Source of the DNA: Brooklawnia propionicigenes
GTDB lineage: Bacteria > Actinomycetota > Actinomycetes > Propionibacteriales > Propionibacteriaceae
DNA: 64,000 nucleotides
Assembly: GCF_030297015.1 (NCBI RefSeq)
Contig: NZ_AP028056.1
Span: 1,932,939-1,996,938 of the forward strand
Direction: 5' to 3'
Position numbers and translations under genes: made by a program. Of the stretch, positions 52,889-62,311 are shown piece by piece. How positions within the stretch are numbered: the stretch's first letter is position 1; every line of letters begins with the position of its first letter. The notes below the pieces were generated by a model. It saw nothing but the letters and a program-made list of their open reading frames with translations. It did not search any database and was not told where the DNA came from.

Positions 52889-53494
52889 ATGAGCGAATCC
52901 AACGGTCGCCTGCAGTGGCGCGTCGTTGACATGGTGACCGCCGCGATCCTGGGGGTGGCCTGCGGAGTCATCTTCCTGGTATGGAATCAGGTCGGGGGCG
53001 CGGCATACGCCGTCATCGACGCAGCCACGCCGGGATTTGGCGGGCTGGTCGCTGGGATCTGGCTGCTCGGGGGCGTCCTGGGCGGACTGGTGATCCGCAA
53101 GCCGGGTGCCGCGGTCTTCGTCGAGGTCCTCGCTGCCGTGGTGTCGATGGCATTGGGTTCCCAGTGGGGCATCTCGACGGTCTACTCGGGCCTCGTCCAG
53201 GGGCTGGGTGCGGAACTCGTCTTCCTGATCTTCGGCTACCGAAAGTTCAACCTGCCCGTCGCCATGCTGGCCGGAGCCGGCGCGGGCGTGGCCGCATGGG
53301 TGTTCGAAGGTTTCTTCGGCAGTTCCCCGAACTTCGCCAAGACCTTGACCTTCAATCTCATCTACTTGTCCACGATGATCGTCACCGGTCTGGTCCTGGC
53401 GGGCCTGGTCGGCTGGCTGCTGGTGCGCGGGCTCGCCCAGACCGGCGCCCTCGACCGGTTCGCTGCGGGACGCGAGATCCGCGGCCGGGTTTGA
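52889..53494 (+). CDS. ykoE: YkoE, substrate-binding (S) component of thiamine-type ECF transporter
   Basis: A 201-residue membrane protein with about six hydrophobic segments. VVDMVTAAILGVACGVIFLVWN at the N-terminus and the internal GISTVYSGLVQGLGAELVF are typical of YkoE. It follows a TPP riboswitch, which supports thiamine or its pyrimidine precursor as substrate. The S component binds the vitamin and delivers it to the EcfT/EcfA module encoded by the next gene. Its stop overlaps a possible TTG start of that gene. Confidence 0.92.
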   Translation: MSESNGRLQWRVVDMVTAAILGVACGVIFLVWNQVGGAAYAVIDAATPGFGGLVAGIWLLGGVLGGLVIRKPGAAVFVEVLAAVVSMALGSQWGISTVYSGLVQGLGAELVFLIFGYRKFNLPVAMLAGAGAGVAAWVFEGFFGSSPNFAKTLTFNLIYLSTMIVTGLVLAGLVGWLLVRGLAQTGALDRFAAGREIRGRV

Positions 53495-53571
53495 ACAGAC
53501 CCAGCACAGAGGTCGCCGTCGCGTCCGCCTCGTCGTCCGTTCCCGACCACAATCCCGACAGGATTCCAGCC

Positions 53572-56043
53572 GTGACCCTCCACTCGCCTCGTCTGCCCGA
53601 GGTCCGCGCCGTTCCCGGCGTACGGGTGCGCGCGCGTGGGTGGGGATGGCGGCATGCCGGACGCCGGGCGTGGGCTTTGCGCGACGTGAACCTCGACATC
53701 GCGCCGGGCGAGCGGGTACTGGTGCTCGGCGCCTCGGGTGCGGGCAAGTCCACGCTGATGGGTGGGCTCGCCGGCTTGCTGGGCGGCGAGGACGAGGGCG
53801 AGTCCCTGGGCGAACTCACACTCGACGACCGCCTCCCGCACGCCGCACGCGAGCGTGTCGGACTGGTCATGCAGGACCCGGAGGCCCAGGTGGTGATGGC
53901 TCGCCTGGGGGACGATGTCGCTTTCGGCTGCGAGAACCTCGGCGTCCCCCGCGAGGAGATCTGGGTCCGGGTGCGAGACGCGCTGGATGCCGTGGGCCTG
54001 CACTTGCCACTGGACCATCCCACCTCCAAGCTCTCCGGCGGGCAGAAGCAGCGCCTGGCGTTGGCCAGCGTCCTGGCCATGCGTCCGGGTCTGCTGCTGC
54101 TCGACGAACCGACCGCCAATCTCGACCCGCACGGAGTCGACGAAGTGCGTGCAGCCGCCGAGCGTGTGCTGGAGCGCACCGGAGCCACCCTGGTCGTCGT
54201 CGAGCACCGTGTGGACGTGTGGGCAGACCTGGTGGACCGCTGCGTCGTGATCCTCGACGGCACCATCGCCGCCGACGGCCCACTGGACGAGGTGCTGCGC
54301 GACCAGGGCGGGCAGCTGCGCGCCGCCGGCATCTGGTTGCCCGGCGACGATGTCGCCGTGGTCAAGGAGGCCCACGCCCGGATGACCACGCAGCCGGCCG
54401 CAGCCGGTCCGACGGCCGCTGGCTCTGACGCGGTGGTGCTCTCGGGGCGCGACCTGACCATCGGGTACGAGCAGAGCCGGCCGGTCCGGGCGGGGATCGA
54501 CATCGATATTCCCCGCGGCGCGTCCACCTGCATCGTCGGGGACAACGGTCTCGGCAAGTCCACCCTGGCCCTCACCCTGGTCGGCCTGCTGCCTCAGCTC
54601 GCAGGGCAGGTCCGCGTGGCGGAAGACCTGGCCCCGGCTCCCGGGCGCACCGACCCCCATGCCTGGTCGTCCCGCGAGTTGCTCGGGCGCATCTCCATGG
54701 TGTTCCAGGAGCCCGAATACCAGTTCGTGTCGCGTACGGTACGTGAAGAACTGGAGCTCGGTCCCCGCGCCGCGGGCACCCCGGCGGAGGAGACGGCCAC
54801 CCAGGTGGACCGGTTCTTGCGCCTTCTTGCCCTGGACGACGTGGCCCTCGCCAACCCCATGACGCTGTCGGGTGGGGAGAAGCGGCGGCTGTCCGTGGCG
54901 ACCGCCCTGATCTGCGCGCCCGAGGTGGTCGTGCTGGACGAGCCGACCTTCGGGCAGGACCGTACGACGTGGCTGGAACTCGTCGGCATCTTGCGCGACG
55001 CCGTAACCCGCGGCACCACGATCGTCTCCATCACCCACGACCGCTCCTTCGTGGCGGCCATGGACGGCCACGTCATCGACCTCGCCGACCTCGGGTGGGA
55101 CCCCCGCACCCGTAGGGCCGCGGGCGACGATCCTCCGGTGCACCCAGTGTCCGCAGCCGATGATCCGGCGCCCTCGGGTCGCGTCGCCGATGATCCAGTG
55201 CAACCCTCGGGCTTCGTGCCGCGGACAGCTTCGTCCACACCGGATGCCCCGGGTGCTGCGCGGTCACGATGGCAGGCCGCCTTGCGCGGGGAGTTGCTTC
55301 AGCGAGTCAATCCGGTGGTGCAGTTCCTCGGGCTGGTCGCGATGACGACGCCGCTGATGATCTCCATCGATGTGCTCTCCGCCTCGATCGCCTTGGTCCT
55401 GGAACTCCTGTTGCTTCCACTGGTCGGTATCAGCCCACGTCAGGTGGCACTACGGATGGTCCCGCTGTTCGTGGGTGCGCCCTTGGCAGCGCTCTCGATG
55501 CTGTTGTACGCCTCCCCTGGTGGGCAGGTGTACTGGCAGTTCGGGCCGGCGATCATCTCGGAGAACTCCGTGACGCTGTCGGTGGCAATCCTCGTCCGTG
55601 TGCTGGCACTGGGTCTGCCGGCCATCGCGGTGCTCTCCCGCATCGACCCCACCGATATGGCCGATGGGCTGTCCCAGGTGCTGCATCTGCCCGCCCGTCC
55701 GGTGCTCGCCTCCCTGGCGGGGGTTCGCATGGCGGGTCTCATGGTGGGGGATTGGCAGGCCCTGCGCCGGGCGAGGCGGGTCCGGGGCATCGGAGACGGA
55801 AACCGTGTCGCCGCCTTCATCGCAGGCGCGTTCGCCCTGCTGGTGCTGGCACTGCGCCGGTCGGCGAAACTGTCCCTGACCATGGAAGCCCGCGGCTTCG
55901 GTGCGGAGATGCCACGAACCTGGGCCCGGCCCTCACACGTGGGGGTGGCGGACCTGGTCATGATGATGATCTGTGTGGCCGTCCCCGTCCTGGCGTTGGG
56001 CGCCGCCGTGCACTGGGGCGTCTTCCAGCCCCTGGGGCGCTGA
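53572..56043 (+). CDS. ykoDC: Fused ECF transporter energy module (EcfA-EcfA-EcfT; YkoD-YkoC)
   Basis: About 823 residues, GTG 53572 chosen; a TTG at 53491 overlapping the ykoE stop is an alternative. Two ABC ATPase domains: Walker A GASGAGKST (K59), LSGGQKQRL and LLLLDEPTANLD; then GDNGLGKST (K329), LSGGEKRRL and VVLDEPTFGQD. After a Pro/Asp-rich linker (about 520-560) comes an EcfT membrane domain with several hydrophobic helices and coupling motif segments (RVLALGLPAIAVLSRIDPTDM, ARRVRGIG). In Bacillus YkoD and YkoC are separate proteins; the one-polypeptide form is known in Actinobacteria. It powers YkoE-mediated uptake. Confidence 0.92.
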   Translation: MTLHSPRLPEVRAVPGVRVRARGWGWRHAGRRAWALRDVNLDIAPGERVLVLGASGAGKSTLMGGLAGLLGGEDEGESLGELTLDDRLPHAARERVGLVMQDPEAQVVMARLGDDVAFGCENLGVPREEIWVRVRDALDAVGLHLPLDHPTSKLSGGQKQRLALASVLAMRPGLLLLDEPTANLDPHGVDEVRAAAERVLERTGATLVVVEHRVDVWADLVDRCVVILDGTIAADGPLDEVLRDQGGQLRAAGIWLPGDDVAVVKEAHARMTTQPAAAGPTAAGSDAVVLSGRDLTIGYEQSRPVRAGIDIDIPRGASTCIVGDNGLGKSTLALTLVGLLPQLAGQVRVAEDLAPAPGRTDPHAWSSRELLGRISMVFQEPEYQFVSRTVREELELGPRAAGTPAEETATQVDRFLRLLALDDVALANPMTLSGGEKRRLSVATALICAPEVVVLDEPTFGQDRTTWLELVGILRDAVTRGTTIVSITHDRSFVAAMDGHVIDLADLGWDPRTRRAAGDDPPVHPVSAADDPAPSGRVADDPVQPSGFVPRTASSTPDAPGAARSRWQAALRGELLQRVNPVVQFLGLVAMTTPLMISIDVLSASIALVLELLLLPLVGISPRQVALRMVPLFVGAPLAALSMLLYASPGGQVYWQFGPAIISENSVTLSVAILVRVLALGLPAIAVLSRIDPTDMADGLSQVLHLPARPVLASLAGVRMAGLMVGDWQALRRARRVRGIGDGNRVAAFIAGAFALLVLALRRSAKLSLTMEARGFGAEMPRTWARPSHVGVADLVMMMICVAVPVLALGAAVHWGVFQPLGR

Positions 56044-56044
56044 G

Positions 56045-56665
56045 GTGCGCCCCGTTGTGCGCTGGCACGAGGACGATGCCCTGCCGCCGTACCTCGTCCA
56101 CCGGGTGATGCAGATCTGTCACCGGTGGAAGGACTGCCACCCTTCCACCGCGGCGGCTGCGGTCGATGGCCGAACCCGGTGGAATGCGCCGGTGATCGTG
56201 ATCGACGGACGCTCGGGCTCCGGCAAGACCTCCCTGGCACATCAGCTGGCCGCCGCGCTGCAAGCACAGGATCCATCGGATGTGCAGGTGCTGCACCTCG
56301 ACTCCTGGTACCCGGGTTGGGACGGACTCGAGGAGGGGACGCGGATCACCGAGCAGCTGCTGACCGGCGCGCGAGGGTCATGGACTCAGTGGGATTGGGT
56401 GCGCAACCGACCGGGCCGCACGGTGAGCTTGATACCTGGCCGGGCGCTGGTGGTGGAGGGTGCCGGCGCGCTCACCGGGTCTACGGCGGCTGTCTCCGAC
56501 CTCAGGATCTGGGTGGACGCCGACCCCCGGCAGCGCTACCGGCGTGCCATGGACCGCGATGGGGACTCTTACCGGCCCTGGTGGCAGATGTGGTCCCGGC
56601 AGGAGGAACGCCATCTCGCCCGTCACCGTCCGGACCTGTTGGCAGATCTGGTGGTGTGGACCTGA
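56045..56665 (+). CDS. P-loop kinase, uridine-kinase-like, in the thiamine operon
   Basis: A 206-residue protein, GTG 56045, two bases after the transporter stop. Walker A is VIVIDGRSGSGKTSLA (K61), then VQVLHLDSWYPGWDGLEEG and a late RALVVEGAGALT strand with RYRRAMDRDGDSYRPWW, matching the uridine kinase-like fold. Its place behind a TPP-riboswitch-controlled transporter suggests a kinase for a thiamine precursor or thiamine itself, but the sequence group does not define the substrate. Confidence 0.8.
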   Translation: MRPVVRWHEDDALPPYLVHRVMQICHRWKDCHPSTAAAAVDGRTRWNAPVIVIDGRSGSGKTSLAHQLAAALQAQDPSDVQVLHLDSWYPGWDGLEEGTRITEQLLTGARGSWTQWDWVRNRPGRTVSLIPGRALVVEGAGALTGSTAAVSDLRIWVDADPRQRYRRAMDRDGDSYRPWWQMWSRQEERHLARHRPDLLADLVVWT

Positions 56666-56695
56666 GTGGCGTTCCGCCAGGCCAGGACGTGGTGC

Positions 56696-57007
56696 TTACT
56701 TGAATGCGTCCAGCTTGCCGAAGTGCTCGGCGAGCAGGTAGTAGACGACGAGACGGTTCTTGCGGCTGACGCCCTTCAGCTTCGCGCCGACGGCAGCGAT
56801 GCCCTCATCCAGGGACTCGTCGTCGGGCAGGCCCAGCTTCTTGACGAGGAAGTTCGCCTTCACTCGTTCCAGCTCCCCGGGATCGCCGAATGCGACAACG
56901 GCAGAATCCGGCTGACTCAGCACGAGACGGTAGGTGTTAGCCATCGCCTTGACTGCGTCCTCGTCCACAGTCTTGGTGTATTTCTTGAGATCTTCGACGT
57001 AGTCCAT
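56696..57007 (-). CDS. DUF2853 family protein
   Basis: A 103-residue protein (MDYVEDLKKYTKTVDEDAVKAMANTYRLVLS...LVVYYLLAEHFGKL) with the DUF2853 pattern: all-helical, small, acidic. A good site (GAAGGAGTCC) precedes the ATG. Function unknown. It converges on the kinase gene 30 bp away. Confidence 0.87.
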   Translation of the reverse strand: MDYVEDLKKYTKTVDEDAVKAMANTYRLVLSQPDSAVVAFGDPGELERVKANFLVKKLGLPDDESLDEGIAAVGAKLKGVSRKNRLVVYYLLAEHFGKLDAFK

Positions 57008-57227
57008 CGGGACTCCTTCTCTCGAGGGCGGGATGCCGCGACGTCCATGCCGGGCCAGTGATCCGCCATGTCAATCATGGAACAAGAGGGTGCCGTGCGG
57101 TGCCTGTCAGACCGGTCGCTCGTCGCACTTGCGATCGAACCGGTTCACGCGCTGCTTGCACCGCGCGCCTGTGACCTCGCGGGGCGAAGTCGTTGGACGA
57201 CCCCGCACCGAGCCGAGGCGATTCGGA

Positions 57228-58715
57228 TCAGGCCGTGGTGGCCGTCGGGAGTTCGCCGTGGTGTGCCAGGACCTGGCAGGCGAACCAGAGATCATGGCGC
57301 ACCGAATGATCCACCGACCCCAGGCCGAGCAACTCGCAGATCCGCCGCATGCGACGGCTCACCGTGTGGCGATGAACGCCGAGTGCGGCCGCCGCGACAT
57401 CGAGGGATCCGTCTGCATCCAGCCAGGCGGCAAGCGTAGTCAGCAGCTCTTCGTTGCCCGGATCGACAATCGGGCCGAGCTTCGTGCGGGCGAAGGCCTC
57501 TGCCTCCTGACGCGGCAGCAGGTCTACCAGATTCACCCCGGCGTCGTGGCGCAACAGGTCACCCAGAGCCAGCCTCCTGGCCTCGCCCAGTTCTCGCCAA
57601 CTGCACGGCGGCGCCCATCCCATCCGTAGCCCGTCTTCGTCGATCTGTGCTGCAAGCCTGGCCTGCATGGGCGGTCGGGTGACGATCCACAAGCGACCGT
57701 CGAGTTGCCCCCAGGCCGCCGGAATGTCGGCAAGACGCAGGGCATCGAGTTGGGCTTCGGTGCCCTCCACGCAACCCAGTTGAACGGGGTCGTGGGGCGT
57801 CTTCGGCCACACACTCTTTCCGGCGCGTTGAACCAGATCGGCATTGCCGGCGAGGGCTTCGGCGATCAGACTGGAGCGCATCTCGCTGAGCGCCGTCTCC
57901 AGGCGTCCCGTCAAGGACAGGAAGATGCCCAGCAGGTTCGAGGCGAGCAGGCAGGTGGAGATGGCCAAGGGATCAAGATCCCCTGGTGTGCCCGCCACCA
58001 AGAAGCCCCGCATCTGGTCCTCGCTGCCGGTGATCGTGTGCACACACAGATGCGCGCGTTCGTCATCGGCGAAGCTCACCGTCTTGCCGCTGGCCATGTG
58101 CTGACGCACGGCTTGGGCTGCTCGACTCAGCTGGTCGGTGTGGGTGTGCACCACCATGCGCCCGTTGTGATCGACCAGAACGGCCCATCCACCGATGGTC
58201 TGCGCTGTGCTGCTCACCACGGACTGCGCAACATTCGGACGTCCCGCCGCCGCGATGAGCCGACGCTGGGCGGTATTGGTGCGACGCAGATAGGCATGCT
58301 CGGCGTCCGAACGGGACTTCGAGACCGCCTTGATGACAGCTGAGAACGGCAGTTCCCAGGGGATCTCGAAGACCGGCAGGCCGTAGCGATGTGCCGACCG
58401 CAGGAGTTCATCAGGAACCTGGTCGTGCCGATCGCCGACACCAAAACCGAGGGCGACGACAGAACTGTCACACAATCTCTGAACATACTGCCGGTAGACC
58501 TCCGCAAGTTCTTCCGCGCTGGTCTCATCGGGACGCGGCAGCCTGGAGCCCGTGGTCATGAGCACTTCACCGGGCTCGGTAAACAGGGTCGAATCGATGA
58601 GCTCACTCTGGTGAACCCAGTGAATCTGAGCGTCCAAGGCGTTGTCGGATCCCTCGAAGCGCAGCAGCAATCCCAGCGAACGGATACCGAGGAGTTCTCG
58701 CACGGTGACAGCCAT
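57228..58715 (-). CDS. PucR-family transcriptional regulator
   Basis: A 495-residue regulator. The N-terminal PucR purine-catabolism-type domain (residues 1-125: VRELLGIRSLGLLL...IHWVHQSELIDSTLFTEPGEVLMTTGSRL) is followed by a linker, a GGDEF-like degenerate domain and a C-terminal HTH_30 at about 430-475 (DGSLDVAAAALGVHRHTVSRRMRRI). It is divergent from the catabolic operon starting at 58881, with 165 bp between, and so probably activates that operon on an amino-acid or amine signal. Confidence 0.92.
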   Translation of the reverse strand: MAVTVRELLGIRSLGLLLRFEGSDNALDAQIHWVHQSELIDSTLFTEPGEVLMTTGSRLPRPDETSAEELAEVYRQYVQRLCDSSVVALGFGVGDRHDQVPDELLRSAHRYGLPVFEIPWELPFSAVIKAVSKSRSDAEHAYLRRTNTAQRRLIAAAGRPNVAQSVVSSTAQTIGGWAVLVDHNGRMVVHTHTDQLSRAAQAVRQHMASGKTVSFADDERAHLCVHTITGSEDQMRGFLVAGTPGDLDPLAISTCLLASNLLGIFLSLTGRLETALSEMRSSLIAEALAGNADLVQRAGKSVWPKTPHDPVQLGCVEGTEAQLDALRLADIPAAWGQLDGRLWIVTRPPMQARLAAQIDEDGLRMGWAPPCSWRELGEARRLALGDLLRHDAGVNLVDLLPRQEAEAFARTKLGPIVDPGNEELLTTLAAWLDADGSLDVAAAALGVHRHTVSRRMRRICELLGLGSVDHSVRHDLWFACQVLAHHGELPTATTA

Positions 58716-58880
58716 GGGTGAACCTTAGCCACCCGGTACCTGAAGGCCCACAATCTCACAAATCTGATACCGGACGTACCAGCCATCGGCCCGGACTGCG
58801 CCCTTACAGTTTGTGTCAACAGAATTTGGGACCGGCGCCGCTCCCTCGACTCGAAGGTTGAACCAGAAGGAGCGCGGCAG

Positions 58881-60173
58881 ATGATCACCTACGCGGACTA
58901 TGAGACCTACCTGAGCCCCGCGCTGTACAAGACAACCGACCTCATGATCGATCGCGGCGCGGGCAGTTACATCTGGGACACCAGCGGTCGTCGCTACCTC
59001 GACTGGGTGCAGGGCATCGCGGTCAACGCTTTGGGACATTGCCATCCCAGAGTGGTCGAGGCCATCAAGGCGCAGGTTGAGAAGCTGCTGACCGCCTCAT
59101 TCAACATGGTCAACTACGAAAGCACCCTGCTATGGGCGGAGCGGATCGCCGAGCTGGCACCTGGGGAACTGTCCACCACCTTCTTCAGCAACGGTGGCGC
59201 CGAGGCCACCGACGGAGCGCTCAAGCTGGCGAAGGCATACACCGGACGGCCTGCAATCATCGCCTTCAAGGGTTCATTCCACGGTCGGACGATCGCCGCG
59301 ACCTCGGTGACCGCCTCCAACTCCAAGTACCGCAAGGGCTACGACCCGCTGATGTCGGGCATCGATTTCATCCCCTATCCCTCGGCCAGCCAAGCCCCGG
59401 CCGGCTTCACCCCCGACGAGATCACCGACTATGCGTTGGGTCAGCTCGACGATCTGTTCTCCTACATCCGCGATCCGGGTTCGGTGGCCGCCATCCTCAT
59501 GGAGCCGGTCCAGGGCGAAGGCGGCTACGTCGTCCCGCCGACCCGCTTCGTCAAGACGCTCCGCGAGATCTGTGATGAGCAGGGCATCTTGCTCATCTTC
59601 GATGAAATCCAGGCTGGCTACGGACGCACCGGCAAATTCTTCGCCAGCGAGAACCTCGATGTGGTGCCCGACATCATGACGATCGGTAAGGCCATGGCTG
59701 GGGGGCTGGCAGCCAGCGGTGTTGTGTCCACCCACGAGATCATGCAGGCCTGGGGTCCGGGACGCCACGGCGGCACCTTCGGCGGCAACCCGGTCGTCGC
59801 ATCAGCCGGGCTCGCCGTGCTCGACGAGTTCAAGGAGGCGAAGGTGCTCGACAACGTCAATGCTGTCGGTGACCATCTGGCCGCCCGCCTCGAAGAGATC
59901 AAGGAGCGTTACCCCATCGTCACCGACGCCCGAGGGCTCGGCCTCATGCGCGCCATCGAACTCAACCACGTCGATGGACGACCAGGAGGCGACCTACTCG
60001 AACAGGTCCGGCGAGGTTGTCTCGACAACGGGCTGCTCACGCTGTCGTGTGGTGTTCGAGGCAACGGCTTGCGCTTCGCTACGCCCCTCAACACCACGAC
60101 CGATCTCATCGACGAAGGTCTTGCGATCCTTGAAGGTGTTCTGACCGATGTGAACGAAAAGGAAGTGAACTGA
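58881..60173 (+). CDS. Class III PLP-dependent aminotransferase (GabT/ArgD-like)
   Basis: A 430-residue enzyme. The PLP lysine is K270 in PDIMTIGKAMAGGL. Other class III signatures are FFSNGGAEATDGALKLA, FKGSFHGRTIAAT, ILMEPVQGEGGYVVPP and LIFDEIQAGYGRTGKFFA. The family transfers omega- or alpha-amino groups of GABA, ornithine and similar compounds. It starts the operon and shares TGATG with the next gene. The carbonyl product may be reduced by the downstream dehydrogenases. The exact substrate is not clear. Confidence 0.9.
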   Translation: MITYADYETYLSPALYKTTDLMIDRGAGSYIWDTSGRRYLDWVQGIAVNALGHCHPRVVEAIKAQVEKLLTASFNMVNYESTLLWAERIAELAPGELSTTFFSNGGAEATDGALKLAKAYTGRPAIIAFKGSFHGRTIAATSVTASNSKYRKGYDPLMSGIDFIPYPSASQAPAGFTPDEITDYALGQLDDLFSYIRDPGSVAAILMEPVQGEGGYVVPPTRFVKTLREICDEQGILLIFDEIQAGYGRTGKFFASENLDVVPDIMTIGKAMAGGLAASGVVSTHEIMQAWGPGRHGGTFGGNPVVASAGLAVLDEFKEAKVLDNVNAVGDHLAARLEEIKERYPIVTDARGLGLMRAIELNHVDGRPGGDLLEQVRRGCLDNGLLTLSCGVRGNGLRFATPLNTTTDLIDEGLAILEGVLTDVNEKEVN

Positions 60174-61162
60174 TGCCGGCTCGAGTTGTCTACTTCAACA
60201 TCGATGGTGGTTTGGACTACGAGAACCAGTTGTTGGCCGAGTGGGGTGTTGCCGACAAGATCGAGTTGGTCGGTGTCACCACCCCTGACAACGCCGAAGA
60301 CACTTTCGTCGAAGCTGTGGCAGATGCAGACGGAGTCCTCGTGGAGTACTTCGAGGTCACCCGCGCCGTAATGGAACGGCTGCCGAAGTTGAAGGTCATC
60401 AGCCTGCAGGCGATCGGCGTGTCCAACGTTGACCTCGATGCGGCAACCGACCTCGGCATCGGGGTGACCAACACTCCAGGCTTCTGCTCCGAAGACGTCG
60501 CCCTGCACACCGTCGGGATGATCATCGATCTTGTTCGCAAGATCAGTTTCCTCGATCGCAGCGTGCGCGCCGGGCACTGGAACCCTATGCTCGGCGGGCT
60601 CCCGACTCGGGTGTCCGGCAAGACCATCGGACTCGTCTTCTTCGGCAGCATCCCCAAGCTCATGGTGCCGATCCTCCAGGCCATCGGCCTACGGGTCATC
60701 GTGTACGCTCCAACCAAGTCCGCTGAGTACCTCGAAGAGTATGGAGTCGAGAAGGTCGACAGTCTCGACGAGTTGCTGGCTACCTCCGACATCGTGTCCT
60801 TGCACACTCCACTATTGCCCGAGACCAGGCATCTCATCGGCAAGCGCGAACTGGAGCTCATGAAACCGACGGCATTTCTCATCAACACCGCGCGAGGGTC
60901 CGTGGTCGACGAACCGGCTCTCGTCGAAGCATTGACGACAGGTCAGATTGCCGGTGCCGGGGTCGACGTTATCGAGGATGAGGACACCGAGACGTCCGAC
61001 CTCTTCTCACTGGAGAACGTTCTCATTACCCCGCACGCTGCTTTCATCTCCGAGGAATCTCTTGCCGATGGACGTCGGATCGCGCTGCAGCAACTCGTCC
61101 AGCGCCTGGTCTTCAATGAAGCACCGGAGAATCTCGTCAACATGGGTACCGGGACGAGGTGA
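60173..61162 (+). CDS. D-2-hydroxyacid dehydrogenase family protein with altered nucleotide loop
   Basis: A 329-residue protein. Catalytic residues are present: R in INTARGSVVDEPAL, E in DVIEDEDTE and H in LITPHAAFISEES. The NAD loop, normally GxGxxG, reads IGLVFFGSIPKLM, so the first glycine is Phe and the third is Pro. Proline at the third site occurs in some CtBP-like relatives as I recall; the Phe is odd. It lies between the aminotransferase and the alcohol dehydrogenase in one operon and could reduce a 2-oxoacid. Reduced or changed cofactor binding is possible. Confidence 0.85.
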   Translation: MPARVVYFNIDGGLDYENQLLAEWGVADKIELVGVTTPDNAEDTFVEAVADADGVLVEYFEVTRAVMERLPKLKVISLQAIGVSNVDLDAATDLGIGVTNTPGFCSEDVALHTVGMIIDLVRKISFLDRSVRAGHWNPMLGGLPTRVSGKTIGLVFFGSIPKLMVPILQAIGLRVIVYAPTKSAEYLEEYGVEKVDSLDELLATSDIVSLHTPLLPETRHLIGKRELELMKPTAFLINTARGSVVDEPALVEALTTGQIAGAGVDVIEDEDTETSDLFSLENVLITPHAAFISEESLADGRRIALQQLVQRLVFNEAPENLVNMGTGTR

Positions 61163-61168
61163 ACTGAA

Positions 61169-62233
61169 ATGCGTGCGGTGGTCTTTCACGGCCCTTATCA
61201 GGTCTCGGTCGAAACGGTTCCCGACCCAGGCATTGAAGACCCCGGCGACGCCATTGTGCAGGTCGAGGCCGCAGCCGTATGTGGCTCGGATCTGTGGACC
61301 TACCGGGGTCAGGCCGCCGTCGCACCAGGGTCACGGATCGGCCACGAGTTTCTGGGTCGAGTCATCGAGACGGGATCCGAGGTCACAGGGCTAGATATTG
61401 GTGATTGGGTGGTCGCACCCTTCCGCTACTCCGATGGAGAATGCTCCTTCTGTCGCGAAGGGCTTAGCTCCTCATGTCTGGACGGTGGCTTCTGGAGCCG
61501 CGAGGTCGTCGATGCCGGCCAGGGCGAACTGGTACGAGTGCCGCACGCATCGGCCACGCTAGTCAAACTGAGTTCCGACGGCTCGGCGCCGCCGATCGAG
61601 CGCATCCCGGACCTGCTTGCTTTGGCCGATGTCATGCCCACCGGATTGCACGGTGTCCGCAATGCGGGTGTTCAGACTGGCGACACGGTCGTCATTGTCG
61701 GAGACGGAGCGGTCGGCCAATGCGCAATCATCGCCGCCCGGATGATCGGTGCCGGTCGAATTATCGTGCTGGGCGGGGCGCATCCCGATCGCGAAGAAAT
61801 GGCACGGGCCAACGGTGCCGACGCGTTTCTGTCAGTGCGCGGCGATGACGCGGTAGCTGCGGTGCGCGAATTGACCTCCGATGAGTTGGCCAAACGAGTC
61901 GTGGAATGTGTCGGTTCGAGCGGATCATTCGATACGGCATTATCCCTGGTCAGGCCTGGCGGCACCGTCGGATATGTCGGCCTCCCACATGGAGTGAACG
62001 TGGACCTGGCGAGATTGTTCAGAGGTAATATTTCGATCTCAGGTGGAATGTGTCCGGCCCGCGACTACCTGCCCGAGCTGCTTCCACTGGTAGATTCTGG
62101 CGAATTGCGTCCAGGTGTGGTCTTCAGCTATTTCGGCACCCTCGAAAATGCGCCTGAGGCGTATCGTCAAATGGATCGTCGCGAGACAGTGAAGGCGCTT
62201 CTGCGCCCAGGCAATCCTGTTACTTCAAGGTAA
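61169..62233 (+). CDS. Zinc-dependent alcohol dehydrogenase (MDR family)
   Basis: A 354-residue medium-chain dehydrogenase. Catalytic zinc site: AAVCGSDLWTYRG (Cys) and GSRIGHEFLGRVIE (His-Glu). The structural zinc loop is DGECSFCREGLSSSC, where the usual first Cys is Asp; this occurs in an actinobacterial subgroup. The cofactor loop is VVIVGDGAVGQCAIIAA. It is co-directional, 6 bp after the dehydrogenase. It likely oxidises or reduces an alcohol/aldehyde in the same amino-compound pathway. Confidence 0.9.
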   Translation: MRAVVFHGPYQVSVETVPDPGIEDPGDAIVQVEAAAVCGSDLWTYRGQAAVAPGSRIGHEFLGRVIETGSEVTGLDIGDWVVAPFRYSDGECSFCREGLSSSCLDGGFWSREVVDAGQGELVRVPHASATLVKLSSDGSAPPIERIPDLLALADVMPTGLHGVRNAGVQTGDTVVIVGDGAVGQCAIIAARMIGAGRIIVLGGAHPDREEMARANGADAFLSVRGDDAVAAVRELTSDELAKRVVECVGSSGSFDTALSLVRPGGTVGYVGLPHGVNVDLARLFRGNISISGGMCPARDYLPELLPLVDSGELRPGVVFSYFGTLENAPEAYRQMDRRETVKALLRPGNPVTSR

Positions 62234-62289
62234 CCTGAACGATACCAGGCTAATCCCTCTCGTAAAACTCGTGAAACACTCCTCGCGTA

Positions 62290-62303
62290 TGCTCTAGAGC
62301 ATT
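62290..62303. promoter_or_regulatory. Perfect 14-bp palindrome before the ABC permease genes
   Basis: ATGCTCTAGAGCAT is self-complementary and lies 8 bp upstream of the permease start at 62312. It could be an operator, for example for PucR or an AsnC/GntR-type regulator. Confidence 0.4.
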
Positions 62304-62311
62304 ACGGAGGT

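Noticed and set aside
53362-55203. 613-codon minus-strand frame
   Set aside because: Antisense to ykoE and ykoDC, which have intact ABC motifs; no domain in the product.
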